Source of the DNA: Candidatus Eiseniibacteriota bacterium
GTDB taxonomy: Bacteria > Eisenbacteria > RBG-16-71-46 > JACRLI01
NCBI GenBank assembly: GCA_025351485.1
Contig: JANXVU010000033.1
Span: 1 to 61,365 of the forward strand
Reading direction: 5' to 3'
Length of the DNA stretch: 61,365 nt
Every line of letters begins with the position of its first letter. Position 1 is the stretch's first letter. Below are positions 31,294 to 39,483 of this stretch, one piece after another. The notes below the pieces were generated by a model. That model searched no databases. It worked only from the letters and a program-made list of their open reading frames with translations, and was not told the DNA's origin. The position numbers were made by a program, and so were the translations under genes.

Positions 31294-32184
31294 TCAGGCG
31301 AGCACCGAGCGCAGGGCGCCGCCAAGGTCCGGATGAAGGAAGGGGTAACTCCGCTCCAGCAGCGCCCCCGGAGCGACACGCGTGCTGCCGAACAGCAGGG
31401 CGTCCGCGAACTCGCGCCCCATGAGGAGCCGCGCCGCAAAACGGGGGACCGGGGGACCGACCCAGCGTCCCACCGCGTTCGCCAGCTCGCACGTGAATTC
31501 GGTGTTGGTGACCGGGCCCGGAGCCACCAGGTTGACCGGGCCCCGGTAGGACGGATCCTCGATGGCCCGCAACACCACGCCCACCAGGTCATCCCGGGTC
31601 ACCCAGCTCATCCACTGCTTTCCGTCGCCAAGCCGGCCTCCCAGTCCCATCCGGAACAGCGGAAGCAGCGGGCTGAGCAGCCCGCCCTGCCTGGCCAGCA
31701 CGAGCCCGATCCGCAGGCGCACCACCCGGATCCCGGCATCTTCCGCGGCCTTCGTGGATGTCTCCCACTTCACGCACACTTCGCTCATGAAACCGCGGCC
31801 CGGCTCGCTGCGTTCGTAGAGGATCTCGTCGCCACGGTCGCCGTAGTATCCGATGGCGGAAGCGCACACCATCACCGCGGGTTTTCGGGCCGCGGCGGCG
31901 AGCCGCTCGGAAAGAAAGGTGGTCCCTCTCACCCGGCTCTCCAGGATCCGGCGCTTGAGCCCGGCGGTCCAGCGGCCGTCGGCAATGCCCTCGCCCGCGA
32001 AGTGCACCACCGCCTCCAGGCCTTCCAGGGAGGCGGTGTCCACCGTGCCGGCGTAAGGATCCCATGCGATCGCGTCGGGGCCGGCCGTGCGGCTTAGACC
32101 CATGGCCCGTTTGCCCGCAGCGCGCAGGGAAGCGATCACCGCAGAGCCGAGGAGCCCGCGCGGGCCGCTGACCAGGACGCTCAA
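31294..32184 (-). CDS. TIGR01777-family NAD(P)-dependent epimerase-like protein
   Basis: A 296-residue short-chain-dehydrogenase-fold protein (YfcH/SulA-like) of uncertain substrate. The N-terminal nucleotide-binding loop is LVSGPRGLLGSAV. VHFAGEGIADGRW and SAIGYYGDRGDE with the conserved Tyr follow. The C-terminal DUF1731 domain runs from NLVAPGPVTNTEFTCELA to ERSYPFLHPDLGGALRSVL. TTG start 32184 overlaps the stop of the O-antigen-ligase-like gene (TTGA), showing translational coupling. Length is typical for the family. Confidence 0.88.
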   Translation of the reverse strand: MSVLVSGPRGLLGSAVIASLRAAGKRAMGLSRTAGPDAIAWDPYAGTVDTASLEGLEAVVHFAGEGIADGRWTAGLKRRILESRVRGTTFLSERLAAAARKPAVMVCASAIGYYGDRGDEILYERSEPGRGFMSEVCVKWETSTKAAEDAGIRVVRLRIGLVLARQGGLLSPLLPLFRMGLGGRLGDGKQWMSWVTRDDLVGVVLRAIEDPSYRGPVNLVAPGPVTNTEFTCELANAVGRWVGPPVPRFAARLLMGREFADALLFGSTRVAPGALLERSYPFLHPDLGGALRSVLA

Positions 32185-33725
32185 TTTCCGAAGATCTTCC
32201 GGATTCGCGGCGGCGCGGCTGCCGGGATCCCGACGGGAGCGAGCGGGGCGAACTTCGGGGCCAGGGGGGCGGGCGGTTCGGGCGTGGCGGCCACCCTTGC
32301 CCGGGAGGCCTCGCCGCTCTTCGCCACCTGGTAGGCCGTCGCCGTCAACGCCAGCATGAACCAGGTGAACACGAAGTAGGTCTGGTTGCGCCCGAAATCG
32401 ATCTTTATCTGGTCCACGATAAACACCAGCCAGGAAACGTGGAGCGCCGTCAGCAGTCCCTTGGAAAAATCCCCCGACAGGTAGGGGCCGCCGGCCCTGT
32501 AGCTCGAGACCAGGCACGTGAAGAACATAGCCAGGTAGGCGAGCAGCCCGAACAGGCCGATGGTCACCCACAGGAAGATGTAGCCGTTGTGGGGCCAGGT
32601 CCACTTCACCAGCCCCGAGCCGAAGGTGTACCACGGTCCGTGGCCGATAAAGAAGTGCTCCTGGGCCCGCACCCACGTGTGCGCCCAGGTGTACACGCGC
32701 GAGTCGGGGACGCCGTGCACGATCTTGGTTTGCTCCAGCCGCTGGTACAGCGACTGCATGTGGAATACCTGGGGCAGGATCGCTCCGACCAGGCCGATGG
32801 TCGAAAACACCACCAGCAGCGTGCCGAACGACTTGACCATCCCGATCTCCTTGCGCAGCAGGAAGAACAAGTAGGTGGCCCCGACCGCGAGGCTGATGAA
32901 CCCGCCGCGCGTCACCGTGGCAAAGAGCGAAATGATGGTGAATAACACCAGCGCGCCCCAGAACGGCCGGGCCTTGGCCTCGGAACGCAGGAACATGAAC
33001 GCCATGACGGGGGCCGTGACCGCGCAGTATTCGCTCAGTAGCTCGAAATCGCGAAACGCGCTGCCGGCACGGTACCCGTAGCGCTCCAGCAGTTCCTTGG
33101 ACCGCGCGTCGATCAGGAAGCCCTGCAGGAACGCCTTGCCCGGGAACAAGACCTCGTAGAACGCCAAGCCATGGATGAGGCACGAGGACAGGCCGAAGAA
33201 GAACATGATCCGGCGCAGCGACTTTTCTTCCACCACGAAGTTGATCATGCACAGGTACAGGATCAGCCCCGAGCCCACGTCGAACAGGATGCGGAACGCC
33301 CCGTCGACCTCTTCCTGCGTGTGCACGTTGAAGCACGAGAGCAGGTAGGTGAACACCACCACGGGCAGGATGGGTGTGAGCAGTCCCTTGAACTTGATCG
33401 AGAGCTCGCCCGCCGACACCCGCATGGACCACACGATCGCGATCACCAGCATGATCATGGAGTTGGTGCTGCCCAGGGTGGTCACGGTGGGGAAGGGATA
33501 GACCACCAGGAAGAACGCCAGCGACTGGTAGATGGACAGCCGCAGTGCCAGGTAGAAAAGCAAGCCGCCCGCCGCGGATTCGATCACGCGCCGGTTGGGA
33601 TTCTGGATGATCTTGCCCACCTGGTAGGCCACGAACAGCAGCACGCCGGTGGGAACGATATAGGACCACCAGCGCCTGCGGCCGGGGTCGGGGCGGGGCA
33701 ATGCCCGCGGAGAGGCTTCCATCAT
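32181..33725 (-). CDS. O-antigen ligase / Wzy-polymerase-like membrane protein
   Basis: A 514-residue polytopic inner-membrane protein with about 11 hydrophobic segments. The PF04932-type periplasmic region is recognisable: DSRVYTWAHTWVRAQEHFFIGHGPW ending in KWTWPHNGYIFLW. The Arg and the P-H-N motif are those needed to transfer or polymerise undecaprenyl-linked glycans. ATG 33725 is chosen (CAGGGACC before it; a second ATG follows directly). The C-terminal tail is Pro/Ala-rich and cytosolic. WaaL ligase and Wzy polymerase cannot be told apart from sequence. Its neighbours are polysaccharide enzymes, supporting a surface-glycan role. Confidence 0.8.
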   Translation of the reverse strand: MMEASPRALPRPDPGRRRWWSYIVPTGVLLFVAYQVGKIIQNPNRRVIESAAGGLLFYLALRLSIYQSLAFFLVVYPFPTVTTLGSTNSMIMLVIAIVWSMRVSAGELSIKFKGLLTPILPVVVFTYLLSCFNVHTQEEVDGAFRILFDVGSGLILYLCMINFVVEEKSLRRIMFFFGLSSCLIHGLAFYEVLFPGKAFLQGFLIDARSKELLERYGYRAGSAFRDFELLSEYCAVTAPVMAFMFLRSEAKARPFWGALVLFTIISLFATVTRGGFISLAVGATYLFFLLRKEIGMVKSFGTLLVVFSTIGLVGAILPQVFHMQSLYQRLEQTKIVHGVPDSRVYTWAHTWVRAQEHFFIGHGPWYTFGSGLVKWTWPHNGYIFLWVTIGLFGLLAYLAMFFTCLVSSYRAGGPYLSGDFSKGLLTALHVSWLVFIVDQIKIDFGRNQTYFVFTWFMLALTATAYQVAKSGEASRARVAATPEPPAPLAPKFAPLAPVGIPAAAPPRIRKIFGN

Positions 33726-33820
33726 GGTCCCTGGGTTATCGGCGAACGGCGCGGCCAACTTCAAATGCGGCGCCCCGGGGCGCCTTGGAATTCGAGGATA
33801 TCCCAATCGGGCGGCGAGTG

Positions 33821-33826
33821 TAAGAT
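33821..33826 (+). promoter_or_regulatory. -10 element placing the transcript start at the ATG
   Basis: TAAGAT (33821-33826), preceded by TG, is six bases before ATG 33833. No -35 is evident. Same spacing as four other genes in the window. Confidence 0.35.
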
Positions 33827-33832
33827 GGCCGC

Positions 33833-35227
33833 ATGAAAAGCACTTTAGCGGCCTGGAAGCGGTTTCCGGATGGTCCCATGGCCGCCGGCTGGTTCTCCGG
33901 GGTCGGGGCGCTGGCGCTCTACGCTTTCACCGCGCCCCGCACGGTGGGTTCGGGCGATGCGGCCGAATTCCAGGTGCTCTCCGCCACCGGAGGCATCGCC
34001 CACGCCGGATATCCGGCGCTGGTGCTGCTGCTCCGCCTCTTTCATCTGCTGCCAATTGGATCGGCGGCCCTTCGCGCCAACCTGCTTTCGTGCGTCGCGG
34101 GAGCAGTCGCGGTGGGGTTGGTGGCCTGCGTGGCGACCCGCTGGTCGGGCCGGGCGTGGGCGGGGATCGCATCGGCCCTGGCCCTGGCTCTTTCGCGGGT
34201 GATGTGGAGCGAGTCCACGATTGCCGGGGTGCACGCATTCACGCTTGCCCTGGATGCATCACTCTTCGTGCTGCTCGGCCTGGCTCTGGGATTCGCGCCC
34301 CTCACTTACCTCGTGCTGGCCGACCGCCCGGGCCGGCCCATGAACTACCTTGAGGACACGCTCGACCTTTCATCCGGACAGTACCTTCCGGCCGGCACTC
34401 CGCCGATGAGCCATCTTCAGCGGGTCGAGTGGCTCCTGTCCGCGAAACAATACCTCGTGAACAGCCCTTATCGTCCCTTCCAGGAAAGTCCCCGGCGGCT
34501 CTTCTACCTGGCTTGCGATCTCATCATGAACTCGCTTCTTCCGCTGGGACTGTTGGGTGGGCTTGCGGGGATCTGGATTGCCTGCCGGCAGCGTCGGTGG
34601 GAGGGGTGGCTGCTCGCGGCCTGGATGGCGGGGGTGTTGACGCTCCTCCTGTATGGCGCGTCGTTCGAGATGACGCCGATCTTCTTCCTGCCCGGGCTCT
34701 GGGCCCTGGCGTTGGGCCTGGGCCTCGCCCTGAACGCCGCGTCGGACCGGGCCCGGTGGGTTCCGGCGGTGGCGCTGGTCCTTCTCGCACTTGCGCCAAT
34801 CGTCAGGCTGCTGGCGCCTGCGCCGGCCTTTGCGCGTGGGATCGCGGGACGGGCGTTACTCCTGTGGCCCGCCGGCGAAGGACCGTTCGCCCGGGAGCAG
34901 GATTGGGCTTCGTATGGACGGGAAGTCATGGCAAATCTTCCACCGCGTTCGATGGTGTTGGTCTGTTGGAAGGAAGCCGGGGCGCTTCGCTATTTTCAAT
35001 ACGCGGAGCCGCTTCGAGGGGATGTGGAATTTCTCTACACCTGCCGCAACGCGGTCCGAGTGGGTCACGCGCGCGAGCGCGGCCGCGCCGAGGGACGGCC
35101 CGTCTTTGCCACGTATGAGCCGGCCCCTTCCGCCGCGCCCGGCGCCGCGCGCGTCCAGTCAGTTCGCCCGCCCGGCTTGTGGAGTCTCCGTCCGCTACCG
35201 GATGTGGCTCCCGGCATCCGGCGCTAG
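33833..35227 (+). CDS. DUF2723-like glycosyltransferase-C membrane protein, apparently shortened
   Basis: A 464-residue membrane protein. The start matches the DUF2723 family (protein O-mannosyltransferase-like): GSGDAAEFQVLSATGGIAHAGYPALVLLLRLFHLLPIGS, then SRVMWSESTIAGVHAFTL. Normally about 90 further residues of membrane segments come before a PLLYLPLRA-type element with P-x-NW. Here LFVLLGLALGFAPLTYLVLAD joins these directly, near base 34290, followed by RPGRPMNYLED. This suggests an in-frame internal deletion. The C-terminal ~150 residues are soluble and Ala/Arg-rich. The 3' end overlaps the convergent deacetylase gene by 33 bases. It may or may not be active. Confidence 0.7.
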   Translation: MKSTLAAWKRFPDGPMAAGWFSGVGALALYAFTAPRTVGSGDAAEFQVLSATGGIAHAGYPALVLLLRLFHLLPIGSAALRANLLSCVAGAVAVGLVACVATRWSGRAWAGIASALALALSRVMWSESTIAGVHAFTLALDASLFVLLGLALGFAPLTYLVLADRPGRPMNYLEDTLDLSSGQYLPAGTPPMSHLQRVEWLLSAKQYLVNSPYRPFQESPRRLFYLACDLIMNSLLPLGLLGGLAGIWIACRQRRWEGWLLAAWMAGVLTLLLYGASFEMTPIFFLPGLWALALGLGLALNAASDRARWVPAVALVLLALAPIVRLLAPAPAFARGIAGRALLLWPAGEGPFAREQDWASYGREVMANLPPRSMVLVCWKEAGALRYFQYAEPLRGDVEFLYTCRNAVRVGHARERGRAEGRPVFATYEPAPSAAPGAARVQSVRPPGLWSLRPLPDVAPGIRR

Positions 35228-36082
35228 CAGGGCACGGTAGCTCCACGGTTCGACGCCCGCCCTTCGCAGCGCTTCTCCCAGCGACTCATCCCGCGCGGCT
35301 GCCAGCTCCTCGGCCCACTGGTAGCCCCACGCGGCTGCCGGGCTCCCGTACGGCTCGCCCATTCCCGGATGGCTCACCAGCTCCCACGTGCCGGGGGGCT
35401 TCAGCGCGAGCGCACGAAGGTAGGGCTTCAGCCTGGCGGCATCGAGCTTTCCGGCATCGCCGATCCCCAGCGTTCCGTCGGGCGTGGCAAACCCCGCCCC
35501 GCGAGCCAGGCTCCGGGCGCGGCGGCCCAGCGCGAAGAGGCCCTGGAGCAGCATTCCCCGCACCGGGCCAGGGCGGCCCGGCACCACGTCGCCCGGCGTG
35601 CGCACCGCCCGGATCCCGAAGCGCCGCATCAGTCGAAGCGTGGCTTCGAAAAGGCCGGGCAGCAGGTGCAGGTGCTGGTGGCTGTCCAAGTAGATGGGCT
35701 TGAGGCCGGAATCGACGACGCGCGCGATCTGCGCCTCCCACTCCGACTCCACGAGGCTGGGCCGGATCGGGCCGGCCAGGTAGGCGATGAGAAACGCGGC
35801 ATGGCTCGGGGGAAGGAATCCTTCGGGCGAGGCGAATCCGGCGAGCCGCTCGGGCGGGAGCACCGAACGCACTTCCACGGCGGCGAGGTGCACGCCCAGG
35901 TCCAGGCCCGGGAGTTCGCGGGCCAGCTTCACCGCGCCCTGGAAGGCTTCTCCGCCGGCAAGGAGCGAGGCGCCGCTCACCCGGCCCTGGCGGTGTCCGA
36001 GCGCGATTCCCTCGTTCACCGGGCCGGAGTAGCCGAAGTCATCCGCGCTCCAGATCAGCCGGTGGCCGCGCATGCCGGTCAT
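35195..36082 (-). CDS. ChbG/HpnK (YdjC)-family carbohydrate deacetylase
   Basis: A 295-residue metal-dependent deacetylase-like enzyme acting on an N-acetylated sugar. The metal site is visible: LIWSADDFGYSGPVNEGI with the Asp pair, LGVHLAAVEVRSVL, and YLDSHQHLHLLPGL with the His-x-x-His. A late VSHPGMGEPYGSP is also typical. ATG 36082 overlaps the glycosyltransferase stop (ATGA). In this operon it follows a lipid-linked-sugar synthase and an ArnT-like transferase. Removing an acetyl group from a lipid-bound sugar before transfer is a reasonable but untested role. Confidence 0.88.
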   Translation of the reverse strand: MTGMRGHRLIWSADDFGYSGPVNEGIALGHRQGRVSGASLLAGGEAFQGAVKLARELPGLDLGVHLAAVEVRSVLPPERLAGFASPEGFLPPSHAAFLIAYLAGPIRPSLVESEWEAQIARVVDSGLKPIYLDSHQHLHLLPGLFEATLRLMRRFGIRAVRTPGDVVPGRPGPVRGMLLQGLFALGRRARSLARGAGFATPDGTLGIGDAGKLDAARLKPYLRALALKPPGTWELVSHPGMGEPYGSPAAAWGYQWAEELAAARDESLGEALRRAGVEPWSYRALLAPDAGSHIR

Positions 36083-36792
36083 GCCCCGCCGGGCCGGGCC
36101 ATCCCGCGCCGCCTTCCCCAGTACTCCCACAGCTCCTGCAGGATCTTGAGGATCACGCCGGTCCCGGCCAGGCTCGATTTGCCGGCGGTGCGCTGGTAGA
36201 ACATCATCCCCACTTCGCGCACCCGGAACCCCAGCCGCTGGGCTTCCAGGATGATTTCGGCGTCGATGAAGCTGCCTTCCGAGTGCAGCTCCAGTTGGTC
36301 CAGCAGCGGGCGGCGCAGCACCTTGAAGGCAAAATTCACGTCGCGGACACGCAGGCCGAACACCTGCTTGATGAGCCAGTTGTAGGCTCTGGAAATCACC
36401 CGGCGCCGCAGCCCCTCGGTGCGCACCAGCCGGTAGCCGATCAGCAGATCCGCCTGTTCCATGTACGGCACGGCCAGCTTGATGTCGTTCATGTCGATCG
36501 GCAGGTCGGAGTCGGTGTAGAGCGCCATGTCCTTGATGGCCGCCGCGAAGCCGGTCTTGAGCGCCCCGCCCAGCTTGCGGTTCTTCGGATGGTGAATGCA
36601 CCTGACTTGAGGATGCTTCTCGGAGATCCGGTCCACCATCTCGCCGCAGCCGTCGGTGGAGGCATCGTCCACGATCACGATCTCGTAGTCGTCCGTAAGC
36701 TCGGGCGCCACGGCCATGGTTCTAAAAATCATCTCCTCGATGTTGTCCTTCTCGTTGTACATCGGGTAGACGAACGAGATGCTATTTCTCAA
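36079..36792 (-). CDS. Family 2 glycosyltransferase, DPM1/ArnC-like polyprenyl-phosphate sugar synthase
   Basis: A 237-residue GT-A enzyme predicted to load a sugar from a nucleotide donor onto polyprenyl phosphate. It has SFVYPMYNEKDNIEEMI, EIVIVDDASTDGCGE, and the metal-binding YTDSDLPID. It lacks the C-terminal membrane helices of GtrB, so it resembles soluble DPM1-like forms. TTG 36792 overlaps the stop of the ArnT-like gene (TTGA). It would supply the lipid-linked sugar used by that transferase. Confidence 0.88.
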   Translation of the reverse strand: MRNSISFVYPMYNEKDNIEEMIFRTMAVAPELTDDYEIVIVDDASTDGCGEMVDRISEKHPQVRCIHHPKNRKLGGALKTGFAAAIKDMALYTDSDLPIDMNDIKLAVPYMEQADLLIGYRLVRTEGLRRRVISRAYNWLIKQVFGLRVRDVNFAFKVLRRPLLDQLELHSEGSFIDAEIILEAQRLGFRVREVGMMFYQRTAGKSSLAGTGVILKILQELWEYWGRRRGMARPGGA

Positions 36793-38231
36793 CGTGGACC
36801 TGCCTGGGAGGCCGGACGGTGCCGGTAGACGCGGAGCCCCTCGCCCCACGGGCCGGAGGGGCCGGAGGGGCCGGGGATGAGCTCCAACTGGGAAAGATAG
36901 GATTTCAGTTCGCCGGCGTGCCGGGGGCGGACGAGCAAACGGAACGCCGTTCCGCGCCTGATCCGCTCGCCGAGGTCGCCTTCCTGGCGCAGGGCCGTGC
37001 CCCGGCGGCCGGCATAGTAGAGCGTGCCGGGAAACCCGCCCTTGTAGACGAGCAACTCTTCGTCCGGGGCCATGTCCCGAAGGTCCTGCGCCCTCGAGGA
37101 AGCGGAATAGTAGCACACCAGGCGTGGGGCCACGAAAGCGGCGGCGGAGGCCACCAGGGCTGCCGCTCCCAGGCCCGAGGCCACAGCCGCGCGCCGGGCG
37201 ATGGGGCCCGAGCGCGAAATGGCTGCGCCGACCAGGAGCGAGAGCGCCGGCACGGCCGGCAGCACGTACGTGATGAGCTTGGTCGCCGACAGGCTGAAGA
37301 ACACCAGCACCACCGCCGCCCAGCACATCAGGTAGACCACCGGCCGAAGCTCGCCCCGGACTTCGGAGATTCGAAGCTGCTTCAGGCGCGGCGCAAAGAG
37401 CGGCCAGGGAAGGAACATCACCGGCAGCATCGCCAGGAAGAACCACGGCGCCACCACGGCGTGCTCGGGGGTCAGGAAGCGGGCCACGTTCTGCTTGCCG
37501 AAGAACTCCGGCACGAACTGGTCCGGATACCGGAGGGCCATGTACAGGAACCACGGCGCGGAAAGGGCCAGTCCCACGGCGATCGCGGCCCAGGAACGCG
37601 CGCGCAGGAGCGGCCGGAGCGATCCGACCGCGAACGCATAGGAAATCCCGAGGAGCGCCACCAGGGCGAACACCACCGGTCCCTTGACCAGGGTGGCCAC
37701 CGCGAGCGCGGCGCCCGCGCCCAGCACCGGCCAGGGCCCGGGCCCCTCGATCGTTTCACCGAGCCACAGGATTCCGGCGAAGAGGGCCGTGGTGAACGTC
37801 GCGTCGGTGACCGCGGCCCGGGCTGCCACCATGGGATAGAGCGCGCTGATCGAGACCCACGCCGCCCATCTGCCGGCGGTCCCGCTGAACCAGCGCGCGC
37901 CGGAGCGGGCCAGCACCAGCGCCAGGAGCACCGAGGCGAGGGCCGAGGGGATCCGGGCCGCCACTGCGCCGGCGCCCAGGAGACCCTGCGAGGCGGCCTC
38001 CACGGCATAAAAAAGAAACGGCTTGTCAAACAATGGATGGCCGTCGAACCACGGCACGATCCAGGTGTGATGGCGCAGCATCTCCAGGCCGGCCTGGGCG
38101 TACACCGGCTCGTCCGGATCGAAGAGCGGGGTGGAACCCAGCCCGGCGAAGATCGCCAGGGCCGCGCCAAAGGCGAACAGGAGCAGGCCGGGGGCCGGCG
38201 TGGACTTGTTAGCAGTCGGATTGATAGGCAC
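36789..38231 (-). CDS. ArnT/PMT-like family 39 glycosyltransferase
   Basis: A 480-residue polytopic membrane enzyme (GT-C fold) with 11-12 predicted helices. The first periplasmic loop has the catalytic acidic residues and family pattern LFDPDEPVYAQAGLEMLRHHTWIVPWF, then LFDKPFLFYAVEA. Relatives move aminoarabinose to lipid A or mannose to proteins from a polyprenyl-phosphate donor. GTG start 38231 has no clear Shine-Dalgarno. It is the first gene of a coupled set with the GT2 and ChbG-like genes, divergent from phoH. Confidence 0.88.
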   Translation of the reverse strand: MPINPTANKSTPAPGLLLFAFGAALAIFAGLGSTPLFDPDEPVYAQAGLEMLRHHTWIVPWFDGHPLFDKPFLFYAVEAASQGLLGAGAVAARIPSALASVLLALVLARSGARWFSGTAGRWAAWVSISALYPMVAARAAVTDATFTTALFAGILWLGETIEGPGPWPVLGAGAALAVATLVKGPVVFALVALLGISYAFAVGSLRPLLRARSWAAIAVGLALSAPWFLYMALRYPDQFVPEFFGKQNVARFLTPEHAVVAPWFFLAMLPVMFLPWPLFAPRLKQLRISEVRGELRPVVYLMCWAAVVLVFFSLSATKLITYVLPAVPALSLLVGAAISRSGPIARRAAVASGLGAAALVASAAAFVAPRLVCYYSASSRAQDLRDMAPDEELLVYKGGFPGTLYYAGRRGTALRQEGDLGERIRRGTAFRLLVRPRHAGELKSYLSQLELIPGPSGPSGPWGEGLRVYRHRPASQAGPR

Positions 38232-38289
38232 TTAGATGATTGGCTCCCGGCTATTAAGGATGATCCACCCCACCTGCCGATAATGATCC

Positions 38290-38318
38290 TTGACCCGCAG
38301 TATGGGGGTTGATAGCGT
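38290..38318 (+). promoter_or_regulatory. Promoter candidate upstream of phoH leader
   Basis: TTGACC (38290-38295), a 17-base spacer and TAGCGT (38313-38318). The -10 is weak. A transcript from here would carry a ~165-base leader before phoH that includes an intrinsic terminator. Confidence 0.4.
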
Positions 38319-38388
38319 TTTGGATGCAGAGGCGGGGGACACCGCGCCCCCTAGAGGAAGGGAAGTTCCACGAACGCATCGAGCGCAC

Positions 38389-38463
38389 AAACTCTTGGGC
38401 CGCTACGTCCTAGCTCTTGGTTTCCCGGACCCTGCCGGGGCGAGCCAAGAGTTTTGTCTTTTT
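38389..38463 (+). terminator. Intrinsic terminator in the phoH leader (attenuator-like)
   Basis: CTCTTGG (38414-38420) pairs with CCAAGAG (38445-38451), with an inner CCCGG / CCGGG pairing, directly followed by TTTTGTCTTTTT (38452-38463). No plus-strand gene lies between 35.2 kb and here, so it would stop leader transcripts 27 bases before phoH. A second copy of CTCTTGG at 38392-38398 could pair with the same CCAAGAG, allowing alternative folds. It may equally be the 3' end of a small RNA. Confidence 0.6.
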
Positions 38464-38490
38464 CGGGCCTTTTCGAAAGCGGAAAACTGA

Positions 38491-39483
38491 ATGGCTGAAC
38501 GGTACTCGCAACGAGTCGCCCTGGGTGACATCGATCCTCTGAGCCTGCTGGGGCACGGGGACGCCAATCTCCGGGTCATCGAAAGACAGAAGCCGGTGAG
38601 CATCGTGCTCCGGGACAGCCATTTGAAGGTGGAGGGCGACCGCGAGCAGGTGACGGAAGTGATCAATCTCCTGGAACAGCTCATGGTCCTGGTGCGCAAG
38701 GGCAAGCTGGTGGAGCCGCCGGACGTGGAGCACCTGCTCGACCCGGGCCTGGCCACGGCGGCCCTGGACGAGCTCATGCAGCGGCCGATCCACTACGCCT
38801 TCGACAAACGTGTCATCAAGCCCCGCACCCCCAACCAGGTCGCCTATCTGAGATCGCTCGAGGAGCACGACATTGTGTTCTCCATCGGGCCGGCCGGCAC
38901 CGGAAAGACCTACCTGGCGGTGGCGGCGGCCGCGGCCGCGCTCAAGGCCCGGCAGGTCGAGCGCATCGTGCTGGTGCGCCCGGCGGTGGAAGCCGGCGAA
39001 AGCCTGGGATTCCTGCCCGGGGACATGCAGGAAAAGGTGGACCCGTACCTGCGCCCGCTCTACGACGCCATGCAGGACATGATGACCTACGAGAAGCTGC
39101 GCCGCTACATCGACCTCGGGGTGGTGGAAGTGGCGCCGTTGGCGTACATGCGCGGGCGCACCCTGTCCGATTCCTACATCATCCTGGACGAGGCGCAGAA
39201 CTCCACCATGGGCCAGATGAAGATGTTCCTGACCCGCCTGGGGCCGCGCTCCAAGGCGGTCATCACCGGCGACATCACCCAGATCGACCTGCCGCGCAAG
39301 GAGACATCGGGGCTGCTCCACATCGAGGCCATCCTGGGGAATGTCGCGGGCATCAAGTTCATCCACTTCCATGAGAAAGACGTGGTGCGCCACGCCCTGG
39401 TGCGGGAAATCGTGCTCGCCTTCGACAAGAAGGAGGCCGAGGACGAGGCCCGCAAGAACGGAACGGGAACCAACCACCCATGA
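38491..39483 (+). CDS. ybeZ: PhoH-like ATPase (YbeZ)
   Basis: A 330-residue P-loop NTPase of the PhoH/YbeZ family, which acts with the endoribonuclease YbeY in rRNA processing. An N-terminal KH-like segment (IVLRDSHLKVEGDREQVTEV) precedes Walker A GPAGTGKT (residues 133-140). Walker B SYIILDEAQNSTMGQMKMFLTR and TGDITQIDLPRKETSGL are the family signatures. ATG 38491 lacks a strong Shine-Dalgarno. It overlaps the next gene by ATGA. The order phoH-HD-hydrolase-ybeY-corC-recO is conserved across many phyla, which supports the assignment. Confidence 0.95.
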   Translation: MAERYSQRVALGDIDPLSLLGHGDANLRVIERQKPVSIVLRDSHLKVEGDREQVTEVINLLEQLMVLVRKGKLVEPPDVEHLLDPGLATAALDELMQRPIHYAFDKRVIKPRTPNQVAYLRSLEEHDIVFSIGPAGTGKTYLAVAAAAAALKARQVERIVLVRPAVEAGESLGFLPGDMQEKVDPYLRPLYDAMQDMMTYEKLRRYIDLGVVEVAPLAYMRGRTLSDSYIILDEAQNSTMGQMKMFLTRLGPRSKAVITGDITQIDLPRKETSGLLHIEAILGNVAGIKFIHFHEKDVVRHALVREIVLAFDKKEAEDEARKNGTGTNHP

